From Pseudomonas citronellolis (GTDB lineage Bacteria; Pseudomonadota; Gammaproteobacteria; Pseudomonadales; Pseudomonadaceae): a DNA stretch of 64,000 bases. The notes under the pieces were generated by a model. It worked only from the letters and a program-made list of their open reading frames with translations, did not search any database and had not been told where the DNA came from. Of the stretch, positions 7,925-20,537 are shown piece by piece (positions within the stretch are counted from its first letter, which is position 1; every line of letters begins with the position of its first letter). A program made the position numbers and the translations under genes. The DNA lies in the NCBI RefSeq assembly GCF_900112375.1, contig NZ_FOLS01000037.1, forward strand, positions 1 to 64,000. Direction: 5' to 3'.

Positions 7925-8737
7925 TCAGCGCCCGGCCAGCAGGAAGTTGGCCCCCGGCCCCTGGCCTTCCAGCGTCGGCAGTTCCGCCTCGTCCTTCAGG
8001 TTCACCCCCGAGAGCTGGCGGCGGCAGGCTTCGCGCATCAGGTACAGCAGGCGGTGGGCGGCCATGCCGTAGCTCAGGCCTTCCAGGCGCACGTTGGAGA
8101 TGCAGTTGCGGTAGGCGTCGTTCAGGCCCACCTTCGGCGCCCAGGTGAAGTACAGGCCGAGGCTGTCCGGCGAGCTGAGGCCGGGGCGTTCGCCGATGAG
8201 GATGACCACCATCTTCGCCCGCAGCAGTTCGCCCACCTCGTCCGCCACCGCGACGCGTCCCTGTTGCACCAGGGCCACCGGCGACAGGCTCCAGTTCTCG
8301 GTTGCGGCCATGTCCTCCAAGCGTTCCAGGAAGGGCAGGGCATGGCGCTGCACGGCCAGCGCGGAGAGACCGTCGGCCACCACCACGGCCAGGTCGTAGC
8401 CCGCGGGGTTGGTCTCGCCGTGCTGGCGCAGCAGGGTCGCCGAGTCTTCGTCCAGGCGGCGGCCCAGGTCGGGGCGCTGCAGGTAGGTGTGGCGGTCGGC
8501 GGCGGCGCTGTGCAGCAGCAGGCTTGCGCGCCCGCGTTCGGCCAGGGCGGCGCTCAGGCCGGCGTGGTCGAAGGGCAGGTGCACGGCGTCGCGGGCCTGG
8601 GCGTGGGCGAACTGGAAGTCCAGTTGCGCCCTGGTCGGCAGGCTGGTGCCGGCGCGGCCCAGGGCGATACGCGCGGGGGTCAGGCGGCGCAGTTCCTGCC
8701 AGGGGTTGGGGGTGGCGGTGGACTTCTCTTCGCTCAT
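7925..8737 (-). CDS. eutC: Ethanolamine ammonia-lyase, small subunit
   Basis: A 270-residue EutC. With EutB it forms the adenosylcobalamin-dependent lyase converting ethanolamine to acetaldehyde and ammonia. Recognisable EutC stretches include [15 protein letters not shown] (about 21-35), the [14 protein letters not shown] segment (43-56), the VVADGLSA region (about 122-130) and [17 protein letters not shown] (about 180-196). It is last in the operon eat-eutB-eutC, with 10 bases after eutB. There are no microcompartment shell genes and no EutA reactivase gene nearby, consistent with the simple cytosolic pathway known in Pseudomonas. Confidence 0.96.
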   Translation of the reverse strand: MSEEKSTATPNPWQELRRLTPARIALGRAGTSLPTRAQLDFQFAHAQARDAVHLPFDHAGLSAALAERGRASLLLHSAAADRHTYLQRPDLGRRLDEDSATLLRQHGETNPAGYDLAVVVADGLSALAVQRHALPFLERLEDMAATENWSLSPVALVQQGRVAVADEVGELLRAKMVVILIGERPGLSSPDSLGLYFTWAPKVGLNDAYRNCISNVRLEGLSYGMAAHRLLYLMREACRRQLSGVNLKDEAELPTLEGQGPGANFLLAGR

Positions 8738-8747
8738 CCGCGCGTCC

Positions 8748-10142
8748 TCAGTTCAGTTGCGCCAGGGCCGGGCGGAACGCCGGCGGCAGTTGCTCGGCCA
8801 GGCGCACCTTGCCTTCGCGCTGCTGCAGGATGTGCATGCGTTCCAGCCATGCCTCGAACTCCGGCGCCGGGCGCAGGCCCAGGCTCTGGCGGGCGTAGAG
8901 GGCGTCGTGGAAGGAGGTGGTCTGGTAGTTGAGCATCACGTCGTCGGAGCCGGGGATGCCCATGATGAAGTTGATGCCGGCCACGCCCAGCAGGGTCAGC
9001 AGCATGTCCATGTCGTCCTGGTCGGCCTCGGCATGGTTGGTGTAGCAGATGTCGCAGCCCATGGGCACGCCCAGCAGCTTGCCGCAGAAGTGGTCCTCCA
9101 GGCCGGCGCGGATGATCTGCTTGCCGTTGTACAGGTATTCCGGGCCGATGAAGCCGACCACGGTGTTCACCAGGAACGGCTTGAAATGCCGGGCCACGGC
9201 GTAGGCGCGGGCCTCGCAGGTCTGCTGGTCGACGCCGTGGTGGGCGTTGGCCGACAGCGCGCTGCCCTGGCCGGTCTCGAAGTACATGAGGTTGTCGCCC
9301 AGCGTCCCGCGCTTGAGCGACAGGCCCGCCTCGTAGCCTTCCTGGAGGATCGCCAGGCTCACGCCGAAGCTGGCGTTGGCCGCCTCGGTGCCGGCGATGG
9401 ACTGGAACACCAGGTCCAACGGCGCGCCGCGGTTGATCGCCTCGATGGAGCTGGTGACGTGGGTCAGCACGCAGGACTGGGTGGGGATTTCGTAGCGCTG
9501 GATGATGGCGTCGAGCATCTCCAGCAGGGTGCAGATGGATTGCAGGCTGTCGGTGGCCGGGTTGATCCCCAGCATGGCGTCGCCGTTGCCGTAGAGCAGG
9601 CCGTCGAGGACGCTGGCGGCGATGCCGGCCGGGTCGTCGGTGGGGTGGTTGGGCTGCAGCCGGGTGGACAGCCGGCCGCGCAGGCCCAGGGTGTTGCGGA
9701 AGCGGGTGACCACGCGGATTTTCTGCGCCACCAGCACCAGGTCCTGCACGCGCATGATCTTCGACACCGCCGCGGCCATCTCCGGCGTCAGTCCTGGCGC
9801 CAGGGCGCGCAGGCTGGCCTCGTCGGCGGCGTCGCCGAGCAGCCAGTCGCGGAAGTCGCCCACCGTCAGGTGGCTGACCGGGGCGAAGGCGGCGCGGTCG
9901 TGGCCGTCGATGATCAGGCGGGTGACTTCGTCCTGCTCGTAGGGGATCAGCGCCTCGTCGAGGAAGCGCTTGAGCGGCACCTCGGCCAGGGCCATCTGCG
10001 CGGCCACGCGCTCGGCGTCGCTGCCGGCGGCGACGCCGGCCAGGCAGTCGCCGGAGCGCGCCGGGCTGGCCTTGGCCATCAGCTGCCTGAGGCTGTCGAA
10101 GCGCCAGGTCTGGCCACCGACGCTGTGGGCGTATCCGGGCAT
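8748..10142 (-). CDS. eutB: Ethanolamine ammonia-lyase, large subunit
   Basis: A 464-residue EutB, the catalytic TIM-barrel subunit that binds ethanolamine and, with EutC, adenosylcobalamin. Full family length. Diagnostic segments are the [14 protein letters not shown] region, GINPATDS followed by the long middle barrel, and the [19 protein letters not shown] stretch in the C-terminal half. The start [15 protein letters not shown] matches the family N-terminus, and GGAG lies upstream. It lies 52 bases after the permease gene, so eat, eutB and eutC form one transcription unit. Activity needs vitamin B12 cofactor. Confidence 0.97.
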   Translation of the reverse strand: MPGYAHSVGGQTWRFDSLRQLMAKASPARSGDCLAGVAAGSDAERVAAQMALAEVPLKRFLDEALIPYEQDEVTRLIIDGHDRAAFAPVSHLTVGDFRDWLLGDAADEASLRALAPGLTPEMAAAVSKIMRVQDLVLVAQKIRVVTRFRNTLGLRGRLSTRLQPNHPTDDPAGIAASVLDGLLYGNGDAMLGINPATDSLQSICTLLEMLDAIIQRYEIPTQSCVLTHVTSSIEAINRGAPLDLVFQSIAGTEAANASFGVSLAILQEGYEAGLSLKRGTLGDNLMYFETGQGSALSANAHHGVDQQTCEARAYAVARHFKPFLVNTVVGFIGPEYLYNGKQIIRAGLEDHFCGKLLGVPMGCDICYTNHAEADQDDMDMLLTLLGVAGINFIMGIPGSDDVMLNYQTTSFHDALYARQSLGLRPAPEFEAWLERMHILQQREGKVRLAEQLPPAFRPALAQLN

Positions 10143-10194
10143 GGGAACTCCTTGTGCTCAACGGCGCCGGACCTCGCGGCCCGGCGCGGGTGGA

Positions 10195-11559
10195 TCAACC
10201 TTCGCTGGCGAAGCTGGCCGGCACGCCACGGCGCGCGGCGATCACCAGATTGCAGCAGATGAAGCCGGCGAGCATCAGCGCCAGGAACACCAGGGCGATC
10301 ATCTGGTTGTACCACAGCATGGCAGCCAGGCAGACCAGCGCCAGGGCCAGGGCGATGCCCGGCACGATCGGGTAGCCGGGCGCGCGGAAGGTGCGCTCCA
10401 GGTGCGGCTCGCTGCGGCGCAGCTTGAACAGGCTGAGCATGCTCATGATGTACATGACGATGGCGCCGAACACGCTCATGGTGATCATCGCGGCGGTCAG
10501 GGTCATGCCCTGCAGGCTGATCAGGTTGTCGCTGAAGATCGCCGCGATGCCCACCACGCCGCCGGCGAGGATGGCCCGGTGCGGGGTCTGGAAGCGCGAC
10601 AGCTTCGCCAGGCCCGCGGGCAGGAAGCCGGCGCGGGCCAGGGCGAAGAATTGCCGCGAGTAGCCGAGGATGATGCCGTGGAAGCTGGCCACCAGGCCGA
10701 ACAGGCCGATCCACACCAGCATGTGCATCCAGGTGGAGTTGTTGCCGACCACCGCTTTCATGGCCTGCGGCAGCGGGTCGTTGATGTTCGACAGCTCGCG
10801 CCAGTCGCCGACGCCGCCGGCGAAGATCATCACGCCGATGGCCAGGGTCACCAGGGTGAGGATGCCGGCGATGTAGGCGCGCGGGATGGTGCGTTTCGGG
10901 TCCTTGGCTTCCTCGGCGGCCATGGCCGCGCCCTCGATGGCGAGGAAGAACCAGATGGCGAAGGGAATGGCCGCGAAGATGCCGCCGATGGCCGCGCTGC
11001 TGAAGGTGCTGGAGCCGGCCCAGCCGTTGAGCACGAAGTTGCTGAAGCTGAAGCCCGGCGCCACCACGCCCATGAACACCAGCAGCTCGGCCACGGCGAG
11101 CACGGTGACCACCAGCTCGAAGGTGGCGGCGATGCTCACGCCGAGGATGTTCAGCGTCATGAAGATGGCGTAGGCGCCGGTGGCCGCCCATTTCGGGTCC
11201 AGCGCCGGGAACTGCACGTTGAGGTAGGCGCCGATGGCCATGGCGATGGCCGGCGGGGCGAAGACGAACTCGATCAGGGTGGCGATGCCGGCGATGGTCG
11301 CGCCGTTCTTGCCGAAGGCCCGCAGGCTGTAGGCGAAGGGCCCGCCGGCGTGGGGGATGGCGGTGGTCAGCTCGGTGTAGCTGAAGATGAAACAGGTGTA
11401 CATCAGGGCCACCATCAGAGTGGTGACCAGGAAGCCCAGGGTGCCGGCGGTGCCCCAGCCGTAGCTCCAGCCGAAGTACTCGCCGGAAATCACCAGGCCC
11501 ACGGCCAGGCCCCAGAGGTGCAAGGTTCCCAGCGTCGGTTTTAGTTGTGATGCGCTCAT
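10195..11559 (-). CDS. eat: Ethanolamine permease (APC superfamily)
   Basis: A 454-residue transporter with about 12 hydrophobic segments and APC-superfamily features: the helix-1 region GLVISGEYFGWSYGW (about 18-32), AIPHAGGPFAYSLRAFG (about 64-80) and GAAMAAEEAKDPKRTIPRAY (about 196-215). It imports ethanolamine for EutBC. The start is ATG 11559 (MSASQLKPTL), preceded by GAGGAG; the longer frame to 11670 has no ribosome site. It is first in the operon eat-eutB-eutC. No -24/-12 sigma54 element with correct spacing was found upstream on this strand, unlike the aldehyde dehydrogenase gene, so a different promoter type is likely. Confidence 0.93.
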   Translation of the reverse strand: MSASQLKPTLGTLHLWGLAVGLVISGEYFGWSYGWGTAGTLGFLVTTLMVALMYTCFIFSYTELTTAIPHAGGPFAYSLRAFGKNGATIAGIATLIEFVFAPPAIAMAIGAYLNVQFPALDPKWAATGAYAIFMTLNILGVSIAATFELVVTVLAVAELLVFMGVVAPGFSFSNFVLNGWAGSSTFSSAAIGGIFAAIPFAIWFFLAIEGAAMAAEEAKDPKRTIPRAYIAGILTLVTLAIGVMIFAGGVGDWRELSNINDPLPQAMKAVVGNNSTWMHMLVWIGLFGLVASFHGIILGYSRQFFALARAGFLPAGLAKLSRFQTPHRAILAGGVVGIAAIFSDNLISLQGMTLTAAMITMSVFGAIVMYIMSMLSLFKLRRSEPHLERTFRAPGYPIVPGIALALALVCLAAMLWYNQMIALVFLALMLAGFICCNLVIAARRGVPASFASEG

Positions 11560-11633
11560 TGCGGACTCCTCTGCCCCTCGGGGCGTGGACGGGTTGCCTG
11601 GCTTCGATGGTAGCGACGGCGGGGGCCCAGGAC

Positions 11634-11670
11634 TTGACCCTGGAGCCCGCCGTGCGGCCTCTGCGGTCAA
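11634..11670. promoter_or_regulatory. Candidate regulator site upstream of eat: spaced TTGACC/GGTCAA arms
   Basis: Inverted arms TTGACC (11634-11639) and GGTCAA (11665-11670) have centres 31 bases apart, about three helical turns, between divergent eat and the AraC-type gene. The inner TGACC/GGTCA half-sites match the perfect TGACC-N4-GGTCA palindrome upstream of the aldehyde dehydrogenase (14961-14974), hinting at a shared regulator such as EatR. The shared half-sites are seen; the function is inferred. Confidence 0.35.
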
Positions 11671-11782
11671 GTTGCAACGAGGTGTTACCCATCGCCCCAG
11701 GATGGCGCGAGGCCTGCACGGGAATGTCGCGCCCGCGGGCCGATGCGGCGGCTGTCATGGGGTATTTCGGGCCTCCGGGGCA

Positions 11783-11798
11783 AGGCACGGTAATTGCT
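11783..11798 (+). promoter_or_regulatory. Sigma54 (-24/-12) promoter of the AraC-type regulator gene
   Basis: The sequence AGGCACGGTAATTGCT has the invariant GG (11784-11785) and GC (11796-11797) exactly 12 bases apart and matches TGGCAC-N5-TTGCW at nearly every position. The predicted transcript start is near 11809, about 34 bases before the ATG at 11843. An RpoN promoter implies an enhancer-binding activator; the nearest candidate is EatR, encoded 3 kb downstream. Confidence 0.75.
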
Positions 11799-11842
11799 AC
11801 GTGGTTTTGTCGGATAAGCGATCAATAACAACGAGCGTGCCC

Positions 11843-12892
11843 ATGAACCCGTCCCTGTTTTCCTGTGCCGTCGCCACGCCCTCGGCGAGCAACCTGGGCG
11901 TGCTGTCCGCCGCCGCCAGCGGACTGGATGGCTTCATCACCGCCCAGGGCGGCGACATCGACCGCGTCTTCGGCCGCGCCGGCATCGACCCCGAGCGCCT
12001 GCGCCACCCCACCCTGAGCCTGGCCCTGACCAACTATTGCCAGGTGCTGGAGGAGGCGGCGCGGCAGTCCGGCTGCGACAACTTCGGCCTGCGCTACGGC
12101 CAGCAGTTCCAGCCCCGCGCCCTCGGCCTGCTGGGCTACGTGGGGCTGTGTTCGGAAACCCTGGAAGACGCCCTGCGCAACTTCGCCGCGGCCTTTCCCT
12201 TCCACCAGCACAGCACCCTGATCCGCCTGGTGGATTGCGGCGAGTGCTTCCGCTTCGACTACCAGGTGCAGCACGGCGCCATCCTCGATCGCCGCCAGGA
12301 TGCCGAACTGACAATGGGCATGGCGCTGAACCTGCTGCGCCACGCCCTCGGCCAGGACTGGTCGCCGCGCGCTGTGGGCTTCGAGCACGCCCGCCCGGAG
12401 GACTGGCAGGAGCACGCGCGGGTGTTCGGCGCGCCGGTGCATTTCCAGCGCGGCTGCAATTCGCTGCTGGTGCCCAAGGCCGACATCAAGGGGCGGCTGA
12501 TGCCCGAGCGCGACGCCAACCTGCTGTTCCTGGTGCAGGACGTGATCCGCCGCCTCGGCGAGCAGGGCCGCGGGCCGGACCTGCTGGAAGACGCCGGCAC
12601 CCATATCCGCCTGGCCCTGAGCGAGGGCGAACCGGTGCTGGAACTGATCGCCGAGCGCCTGGAACTGACCACCGCCGGCCTGCAACGGCGCCTGCGCGAG
12701 GCGGGGCTGAGCTTCAGCCAACTGGTGGAAAACACCCGCCGCGAACTGGCGGTGCACTACCTGCGCCAGCGCCAGCGGCCGATCTCCGAACTGGCGCCGC
12801 TGTTGGGCTACTCCGAGACCAGCGCCTTCTCCCGCGCCTTCCGCCGCTGGTTCGGCGTGAGCCCGCGGCAATGGCGCAGCGACGAAGCCTGA
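11843..12892 (+). CDS. AraC-family transcriptional regulator in the ethanolamine cluster
   Basis: A 349-residue regulator. Residues about 30-210 match the AraC-binding-like domain of the OruR/QhpR type (PF12625 family), and the C-terminal about 85 residues form the two-helix-turn-helix AraC domain, ending LLGYSETSAFSRAFRRWFGVSPRQWR. It is divergent from eat and lies between the permease and the aldehyde dehydrogenase genes, so it probably controls ethanolamine uptake and breakdown. The P. aeruginosa cluster, as I remember it, does not have this gene at this place. A strong -24/-12 promoter sits 45 bases upstream. The start ATG 11843 has only a weak ribosome site. Confidence 0.85.
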   Translation: MNPSLFSCAVATPSASNLGVLSAAASGLDGFITAQGGDIDRVFGRAGIDPERLRHPTLSLALTNYCQVLEEAARQSGCDNFGLRYGQQFQPRALGLLGYVGLCSETLEDALRNFAAAFPFHQHSTLIRLVDCGECFRFDYQVQHGAILDRRQDAELTMGMALNLLRHALGQDWSPRAVGFEHARPEDWQEHARVFGAPVHFQRGCNSLLVPKADIKGRLMPERDANLLFLVQDVIRRLGEQGRGPDLLEDAGTHIRLALSEGEPVLELIAERLELTTAGLQRRLREAGLSFSQLVENTRRELAVHYLRQRQRPISELAPLLGYSETSAFSRAFRRWFGVSPRQWRSDEA

Positions 12893-13188
12893 TCTTCCCG
12901 GCCGCGCCGGCGCGCTCTTCGTAGGAGCGAGCTTGCTCGGGAACAGACCCCGCTGCGGGGCTCATTCGCGAGCAAGCTCGCTCCTACGAAAAGCCGTGCA
13001 TGCCTGCAACGTAGAACCTTGACCGCGATAACCGGAGATTCCGGCGCGCCACCCGCGCCATTCCCATGTAGGAGCGCGCCCTGCGCGCGATTCGCGGGCA
13101 GGGCCCGCTCCTACAGGTTGACTGCGAATTTCCCATCCATGGCGGGAGATAACGGCGGGTAACCGCGAACGCTTACTTCTTCGAGACG
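12893..13188. repeat. Repeat-filled gap downstream of the AraC gene
   Basis: No gene is visible. It contains a head-to-head pair of GTAGGAGCGAGCTTGCTCG units (12919-12991) around a CCCCGCTGCGGGG core, a GTAGGAGCGCGCCCTGC/GGGCAGGGCCCGCTCCTAC pair (13067-13114), and a fragment of the GATAACGGCG...GTAACCGCGAACG family (13143-13172). It separates two convergent transcription units. Confidence 0.8.
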
Positions 13189-13215
13189 AAAAAAAGCGCG
13201 GCCCGAAGGCCGCGC
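13189..13215 (-). terminator. Rho-independent terminator of the aldehyde dehydrogenase gene
   Basis: A perfect 8-bp GCGCGGCC/GGCCGCGC stem with a 4-base loop, followed on the minus strand by a run of seven T. It begins 26 bases after the stop codon at 13242. Confidence 0.88.
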
Positions 13216-13241
13216 GGAAGAGAGTCGGAAGCTCGGTCGGA

Positions 13242-14762
<1,521 letters not shown>

Positions 14763-14823
14763 GGTGGATCTCCTGGCTCTTGTGCTTGTTGGGGAGGACG
14801 CGTTTGCGGTCTGACAAGCGTAG

Positions 14824-14839
14824 AGCAAGGGCCGGGCCA
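14824..14839 (-). promoter_or_regulatory. Sigma54 (-24/-12) promoter of the aldehyde dehydrogenase gene
   Basis: On the minus strand the box reads TGGCCCGGCCCTTGCT: GG and GC are 12 bases apart, with TGGC and TTGCT intact. The predicted transcript start is near 14813, about 50 bases ahead of the ATG. RpoN- and EatR-dependent control of this pathway is known in P. aeruginosa, which supports the call. Confidence 0.8.
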
Positions 14840-14927
14840 TGCCAGTGCGAACCGCGTGGTTGCTGGGCCGGCGGTCGGCTGGCAGGCGCGCGCCGACGGG
14901 CGGTGTGGCAGCGCTGGCACAGGCCTG

Positions 14928-14974
14928 GGTGACAGTTTGTCCCGCATCCGGTACAGCGGCTGACCGCCAGGTCA
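14928..14974. promoter_or_regulatory. Candidate EatR enhancer sites
   Basis: Two dyads lie 90-150 bases upstream of the aldehyde dehydrogenase -24/-12 box and before the eatR gene: an imperfect one, GGGTGACAGTTTGTCCC (14928-14943), and a perfect TGACC-GCCA-GGTCA palindrome (14961-14974). Distance and symmetry fit upstream activating sequences of a sigma54 activator. The TGACC/GGTCA half-site recurs before eat. Confidence 0.45.
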
Positions 14975-15066
14975 CGCGGGCATTGCATTGCGCGGCGCGC
15001 TGGACGATGCTGCGGGAACGGTCGCCCCGGGACTGCCTGCCGTCCCTTCCGTGGAGAACCATAACA

Positions 15067-16977
<1,911 letters not shown>

Positions 16978-16983
16978 ACGGCG

Positions 16984-17056
16984 GTTCGCGAGCAAGCTCG
17001 CTCCTACGAAGAGCAGCGTGGTGCCGTACCTGTAGGAGCGAGCTTGCTCGCGAACC
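16984..17056. repeat. Inverted pair of GTAGGAGCGAGCTTGCTCGC repeats
   Basis: Two near-identical units in opposite orientation, CGCGAGCAAGCTCGCTCCTACG then TGTAGGAGCGAGCTTGCTCGCG in effect, flank a 28-base spacer directly after the eatR stop. They could form a large hairpin protecting or ending the transcript. Confidence 0.8.
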
Positions 17057-17185
17057 GGATTTTCCCCGCGGAACCCCCGCCCAATGGCGCCGTCTGATGC
17101 ATCCAGCCACCCCGCCGGCACCCGGCGCTGTGCTAATCTGCCGCCCATTCGAAGCGCCTTCCCAGGCTTGATTGCAGGAGTCTGC

Positions 17186-18538
17186 ATGCATATCCACATC
17201 CTCGGCATCTGCGGCACCTTCATGGGCTCGCTGGCCGTGCTGGCCAAGGAACTGGGGCACCGCGTCACCGGTTCCGACGCCAACGTCTACCCGCCCATGA
17301 GCACCCAGCTGCAGGCCCAGGGCATCGAACTGATGCAGGGCTACGAGCCCGCCCACCTGGAGCCGGCGCCGGACCTGGTGGTGATCGGCAACGCCCTGTC
17401 GCGCGGCAACCCGGCGGTGGAATACGTGCTGAACAAGGGCCTGCCCTACGTTTCCGGCCCGCAGTGGCTGGCCGACCACGTGCTGCAGGGCCGCTGGGTG
17501 CTGGCCGCCGCCGGCACCCACGGCAAGACCACCACCAGCAGCATGCTGGCCTGGGTGCTGGAACACGCCGGCATGAGCCCGGGCTTCCTGATCGGCGGCG
17601 TGCCGCAGAACTTCGGCGTCTCCGCGCGCCTGGGCGGCACGCCGTTCTTCGTGGTGGAGGCCGACGAGTACGACAGCGCCTTCTTCGACAAGCGCTCGAA
17701 GTTCGTCCACTACCGCCCGCGCACCGCCATCCTGAACAACCTGGAATTCGATCACGCGGACATCTTCCCGGACCTGGCGTCCATCGAGCGGCAGTTCCAC
17801 CACTTGGTGCGGACCATCCCCGGCGAAGGCCTGATCATCCACCCGGAAAACGAAACCGCGCTCAAGCGCGTGATCGGCATGGGCTGCTGGACCCCGGTGC
17901 AGACCACCGGCGAGGGCGGCCAGTGGCAGGCGCGCCTGCTCAGCGCCGACGGCTCGCGCTTCGAGGTGCTGTTCGACGGCGCCGCCCAGGGCACGGTGGA
18001 ATGGGAACTGACCGGCCAGCACAACGTCGCCAACGCCCTGGCCTGCCTGGCCGCGGCGCGCCACGTCGGCGTGGTGCCGGAGCTGGGCTGCGCCGCGCTG
18101 TCGGCGTTCAAGAGCGTCAAGCGGCGCATGGAGAAGGTCGCCGAAGTGAAGGGCGTGACCCTCTACGACGACTTCGCCCACCACCCCACCGCCATCGCCA
18201 CCACCCTCGACGGCCTGCGCAAGCGCGTCGGCGACGCCCCGGTGATCGCCGTGGTCGAGCCGCGCTCCAACTCCATGAAGCTCGGTGCCCACCGCGAAGG
18301 CCTGGCGGACAGCGTCACCCAGGCCGACCGGGTGTTCTGGTACGCGCCGCCGAACCTGGGCTGGGACCTGGCCGCCACTGTGGCCGGCTCGACCGTGCCG
18401 ACTCAGGTGTGCGATTCCCTGGAGGCCATCATCGAAGGCGTGAAGGCCGTGGCTACCCCGGGCACCCAGGTGGTGATCATGAGCAACGGCGGCTTCGGCG
18501 GCCTGCACGGCAAGCTGGCCAAGGCCCTGGAGGACTGA
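17186..18538 (+). CDS. mpl: UDP-N-acetylmuramate:L-alanyl-gamma-D-glutamyl-meso-diaminopimelate ligase
   Basis: A 450-residue Mur-ligase-family enzyme that reattaches recovered murein tripeptide to UDP-MurNAc, closing the peptidoglycan recycling loop in the cytoplasm. The start [17 protein letters not shown] is the Mpl signature, the ATP-binding loop is GTHGKTTT (about 110-117), and the Mur-ligase segments [14 protein letters not shown] (about 158-171) and [10 protein letters not shown] (about 330-339) are intact. The start ATG has AGGAG 6 bases upstream. It is followed after 1 base by ubiX, so the two are cotranscribed, as in P. aeruginosa. In Pseudomonas, mpl loss derepresses AmpC beta-lactamase. 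Confidence 0.97.
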   Translation: MHIHILGICGTFMGSLAVLAKELGHRVTGSDANVYPPMSTQLQAQGIELMQGYEPAHLEPAPDLVVIGNALSRGNPAVEYVLNKGLPYVSGPQWLADHVLQGRWVLAAAGTHGKTTTSSMLAWVLEHAGMSPGFLIGGVPQNFGVSARLGGTPFFVVEADEYDSAFFDKRSKFVHYRPRTAILNNLEFDHADIFPDLASIERQFHHLVRTIPGEGLIIHPENETALKRVIGMGCWTPVQTTGEGGQWQARLLSADGSRFEVLFDGAAQGTVEWELTGQHNVANALACLAAARHVGVVPELGCAALSAFKSVKRRMEKVAEVKGVTLYDDFAHHPTAIATTLDGLRKRVGDAPVIAVVEPRSNSMKLGAHREGLADSVTQADRVFWYAPPNLGWDLAATVAGSTVPTQVCDSLEAIIEGVKAVATPGTQVVIMSNGGFGGLHGKLAKALED

Positions 18539-18539
18539 G

Positions 18540-19169
18540 ATGGCGGGAGCCGAACGCGTCACCCTGGCGATGACCGGCGCTTCCGGCGCGCAGTATGGCT
18601 TGCGCCTGCTCGACTGCCTGGTGCAGGAAGACCGCGAGGTGCACTTCCTGATCTCCAAGGCCGCGCAACTGGTGGTGGCCACCGAGACCGACGTGACCCT
18701 GCCGGGCAAGCCGCAGGCGATGCAGGCCTTCCTCAGCGAATACACCGGCGCCGCGCCGGGGCAGATCCGCGTCTACGGCAAGGAAGACTGGATGGCCCCG
18801 GTGGCTTCCGGTTCCGGCGCGCCCGGCGCCATGGTGGTGGTGCCTTGCTCCACCGGCACGCTGTCGGCGATCGCCAGCGGCGCCTGCAACAACCTGATCG
18901 AGCGCGCCGCCGACGTCGCCCTGAAGGAGCGCCGCCAACTGATCCTGGTACCGCGCGAGGCGCCGCTCTCCAGCATCCATCTGGAGAACATGCTCAAGCT
19001 GTCCAACCTGGGCGCGGTGATCCTGCCGGCGGCGCCGGGTTTCTACCATCAGCCGCAGACCATCGACGACCTGGTCGACTTCGTGGTCGCGCGCATCCTC
19101 AACCAACTGGGCATCCCCCAGGACATGCTGCCGCGCTGGGGCGAACACCACCTTGTCAGTGACGAATAA
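18540..19169 (+). CDS. ubiX: Flavin prenyltransferase UbiX
   Basis: A 209-residue flavoprotein that makes prenylated FMN, the cofactor of the UbiD decarboxylase in ubiquinone synthesis. Family motifs include [13 protein letters not shown] at about 11-23, the [27 protein letters not shown] stretch (read as [15 protein letters not shown] and [10 protein letters not shown], about 99-124) and [16 protein letters not shown] (about 138-153). The start ATG overlaps the spacer after the mpl stop, and the 3' end overlaps the following lipoprotein gene, so mpl, ubiX and the lipoprotein form one operon. Confidence 0.96.
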   Translation: MAGAERVTLAMTGASGAQYGLRLLDCLVQEDREVHFLISKAAQLVVATETDVTLPGKPQAMQAFLSEYTGAAPGQIRVYGKEDWMAPVASGSGAPGAMVVVPCSTGTLSAIASGACNNLIERAADVALKERRQLILVPREAPLSSIHLENMLKLSNLGAVILPAAPGFYHQPQTIDDLVDFVVARILNQLGIPQDMLPRWGEHHLVSDE

Positions 19170-19446
19170 GCTCCTCGCCGCCCTGATGCTGCTGCAGCTG
19201 GGCGGCTGCGCCACCGTGAAGACCCTCAACGCCAACAAGCCCGGCGCCCCGCTGATCTATGCCGGTACGCGGCTGGACTGGTATTCCATCAACGGCGGTT
19301 GTTGCCCGCAGGATCATTACGGCACCGAGGCGCCGAAGTATCCGCGGCTGGACCTGCCGGGTAGCGCGTTGCTGGACACCGTGCTGTTGCCGCTGTCGAT
19401 CGCCGCCGAGTTGGGGATCGGTCTGCAGGTGTGGGGCGGGAATTGA
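19153..19446 (+). CDS. YceK/YidQ-family small lipoprotein
   Basis: A 97-residue protein with a lipoprotein signal: hydrophobic [10 protein letters not shown] followed by lipobox QLGGC, giving acylated Cys19 or so. The mature part ([24 protein letters not shown]... [10 protein letters not shown]) matches the YceK/YidQ (DUF1375) family of outer-membrane-associated lipoproteins of unknown function. The start is TTG 19153 or, less likely, GTG 19159; either overlaps ubiX, so translation is probably coupled. Confidence 0.8.
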   Translation: MSVTNKLLAALMLLQLGGCATVKTLNANKPGAPLIYAGTRLDWYSINGGCCPQDHYGTEAPKYPRLDLPGSALLDTVLLPLSIAAELGIGLQVWGGN

Positions 19447-19853
19447 CGCCGCGGGCCTTGCCCGCGAATCGCGCGCAGGGCGCGCTCCTACAGGTGGGCG
19501 TCGCGTAGGAGCGGATCTCATCCGCGAACCGCGCCGGAGTCCCCGGCCATCGCTACATTGCAGGCGAACACCGCTTTTCGTAGGAGCGAGCTTGCTCGCG
19601 AACAAACTCTGCTGCGGGGCTCATTCGCGAGCAAGCTCGCTCCTACGAAGAGCATCTCGGCGCAGCCTTTGAGGGAATGCCATGCCCCATGCCGAACTGT
19701 AGGAACGGGCCCTGCCCGCGAAATCGCGCGCAGGGCCAACAGGAAACACCGTCGTAGGATGGTGTTGAGCGAAGCGATACCCATCGCCACGGCAGCATGG
19801 GTTTCGCTGAGGCTCAACCCATCCTACGAAGAGCATCTCGGCGCAGCTGGGGG
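19447..19853. repeat. 407-base gap made almost entirely of palindromic repeats
   Basis: No gene seen. Contents: a GCGGGCCTTGCCCGC/GCGCGCAGGGCGCGCTCCTAC unit (19449-19492); a GTAGGAGCGGATCTCATCCGC unit (19505-19530); a head-to-head GTAGGAGCGAGCTTGCTCGC pair (19578-19650); a GTAGGAACGGGCCCTGCCCGC unit (19699-19740); and an inverted GTAGGATGG...CCATCCTAC element (19754-19829). Four repeat families lie side by side between two convergent genes. Confidence 0.85.
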
Positions 19854-20495
19854 TTATTTACCGAGCCTGCGCAGCTCATCCGACTCGACGAACCGCACAC
19901 CCTTGCCCGTCTCCAGGGCCAGGCGCCAGAGGGCGCGGGCCAGGGCGCAGGCTTCGATGCCGTGCAGCTTGCCGGGGAGGATGCGGGCGAAGGGCGCGGC
20001 GAGCAGTTCGGCCAGGCGGATTTCCTCGCGCTGGCCCAGCAGCAGGGACGGGCGGGCGATGGTCAGTTGCGCCCAGCCCTGTTTCTGCAGGGCTTCTTCC
20101 AGCTCGCCCTTGACGCGGTTGTAGAACAGCGAGGACTTGCTGTCCGCGCCCAGCGCGCTGACCACCACGTAGTGCCGCGCGCCGAGCTTGAGCGCGTGCT
20201 CGCCCAGGGCCAGCGGCAGGTCGTGGTCCACCGCCTTGAAGGCCGCTTCGGAGCCTGCCTCCTTGAGCGTGGTGCCCAGGCAGCAGAACACCGTGTCCAC
20301 CGGCCCGGCCAGGCCGGGGATGAGTTCGGCCAGCGGGCCGATGGGGTTCTCCAGGCGCGGGTGGGCGGCCAGTGGCCGGCGCGTCGGCGCCAGCACGCGC
20401 TTGACCGTCGGCTCGCTGAGCATGCGGTCGAGCAGGTGTTCGCCGGTGAGGCCGGTGGCGCCGGCGAGAATGACATGCGTCGGTGTTGAATACAT
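19854..20495 (-). CDS. NAD(P)-binding atypical short-chain oxidoreductase (HTATIP2-like)
   Basis: A 213-residue Rossmann-fold protein: dinucleotide-binding [11 protein letters not shown] at 12-22, then CCLGTT (about 70-75) and [22 protein letters not shown] (VSALGA and the YNRVKG motif, about 110-131), a layout typical of NAD(P)H-binding nucleoside-diphosphate-sugar epimerase-like proteins. The substrate is unknown. The start [15 protein letters not shown] is supported by the Rossmann strand beginning at once. The next gene upstream on this strand starts 43 bases away. Confidence 0.8.
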   Translation of the reverse strand: MYSTPTHVILAGATGLTGEHLLDRMLSEPTVKRVLAPTRRPLAAHPRLENPIGPLAELIPGLAGPVDTVFCCLGTTLKEAGSEAAFKAVDHDLPLALGEHALKLGARHYVVVSALGADSKSSLFYNRVKGELEEALQKQGWAQLTIARPSLLLGQREEIRLAELLAAPFARILPGKLHGIEACALARALWRLALETGKGVRFVESDELRRLGK

Positions 20496-20537
20496 CCTGG
20501 TTTCTCCGCTGACACAGTTACAAGCGTAGTTGCCGGG

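Noticed and set aside
11671-11690. Possible sigma54 promoter for eat on the minus strand
   Set aside because: TTGCA and GG are present, but the GG-to-GC distance is 14 bases, not the required 12.
12919-12991. Possible CRISPR repeats from recurring GTAGGAGCGAGC units
   Set aside because: Units occur as inverted pairs at scattered loci, not as evenly spaced direct repeats with unique spacers, and no cas genes are present.
18181-18378. Small minus-strand frames inside mpl
   Set aside because: They are fully inside a gene with complete Mur-ligase motifs and have no ribosome site.
19753-19830. Possible insertion sequence ends (GTAGGATGG...CCATCCTAC)
   Set aside because: Only about 75 bases long with no transposase inside; it recurs as a non-coding palindromic element.
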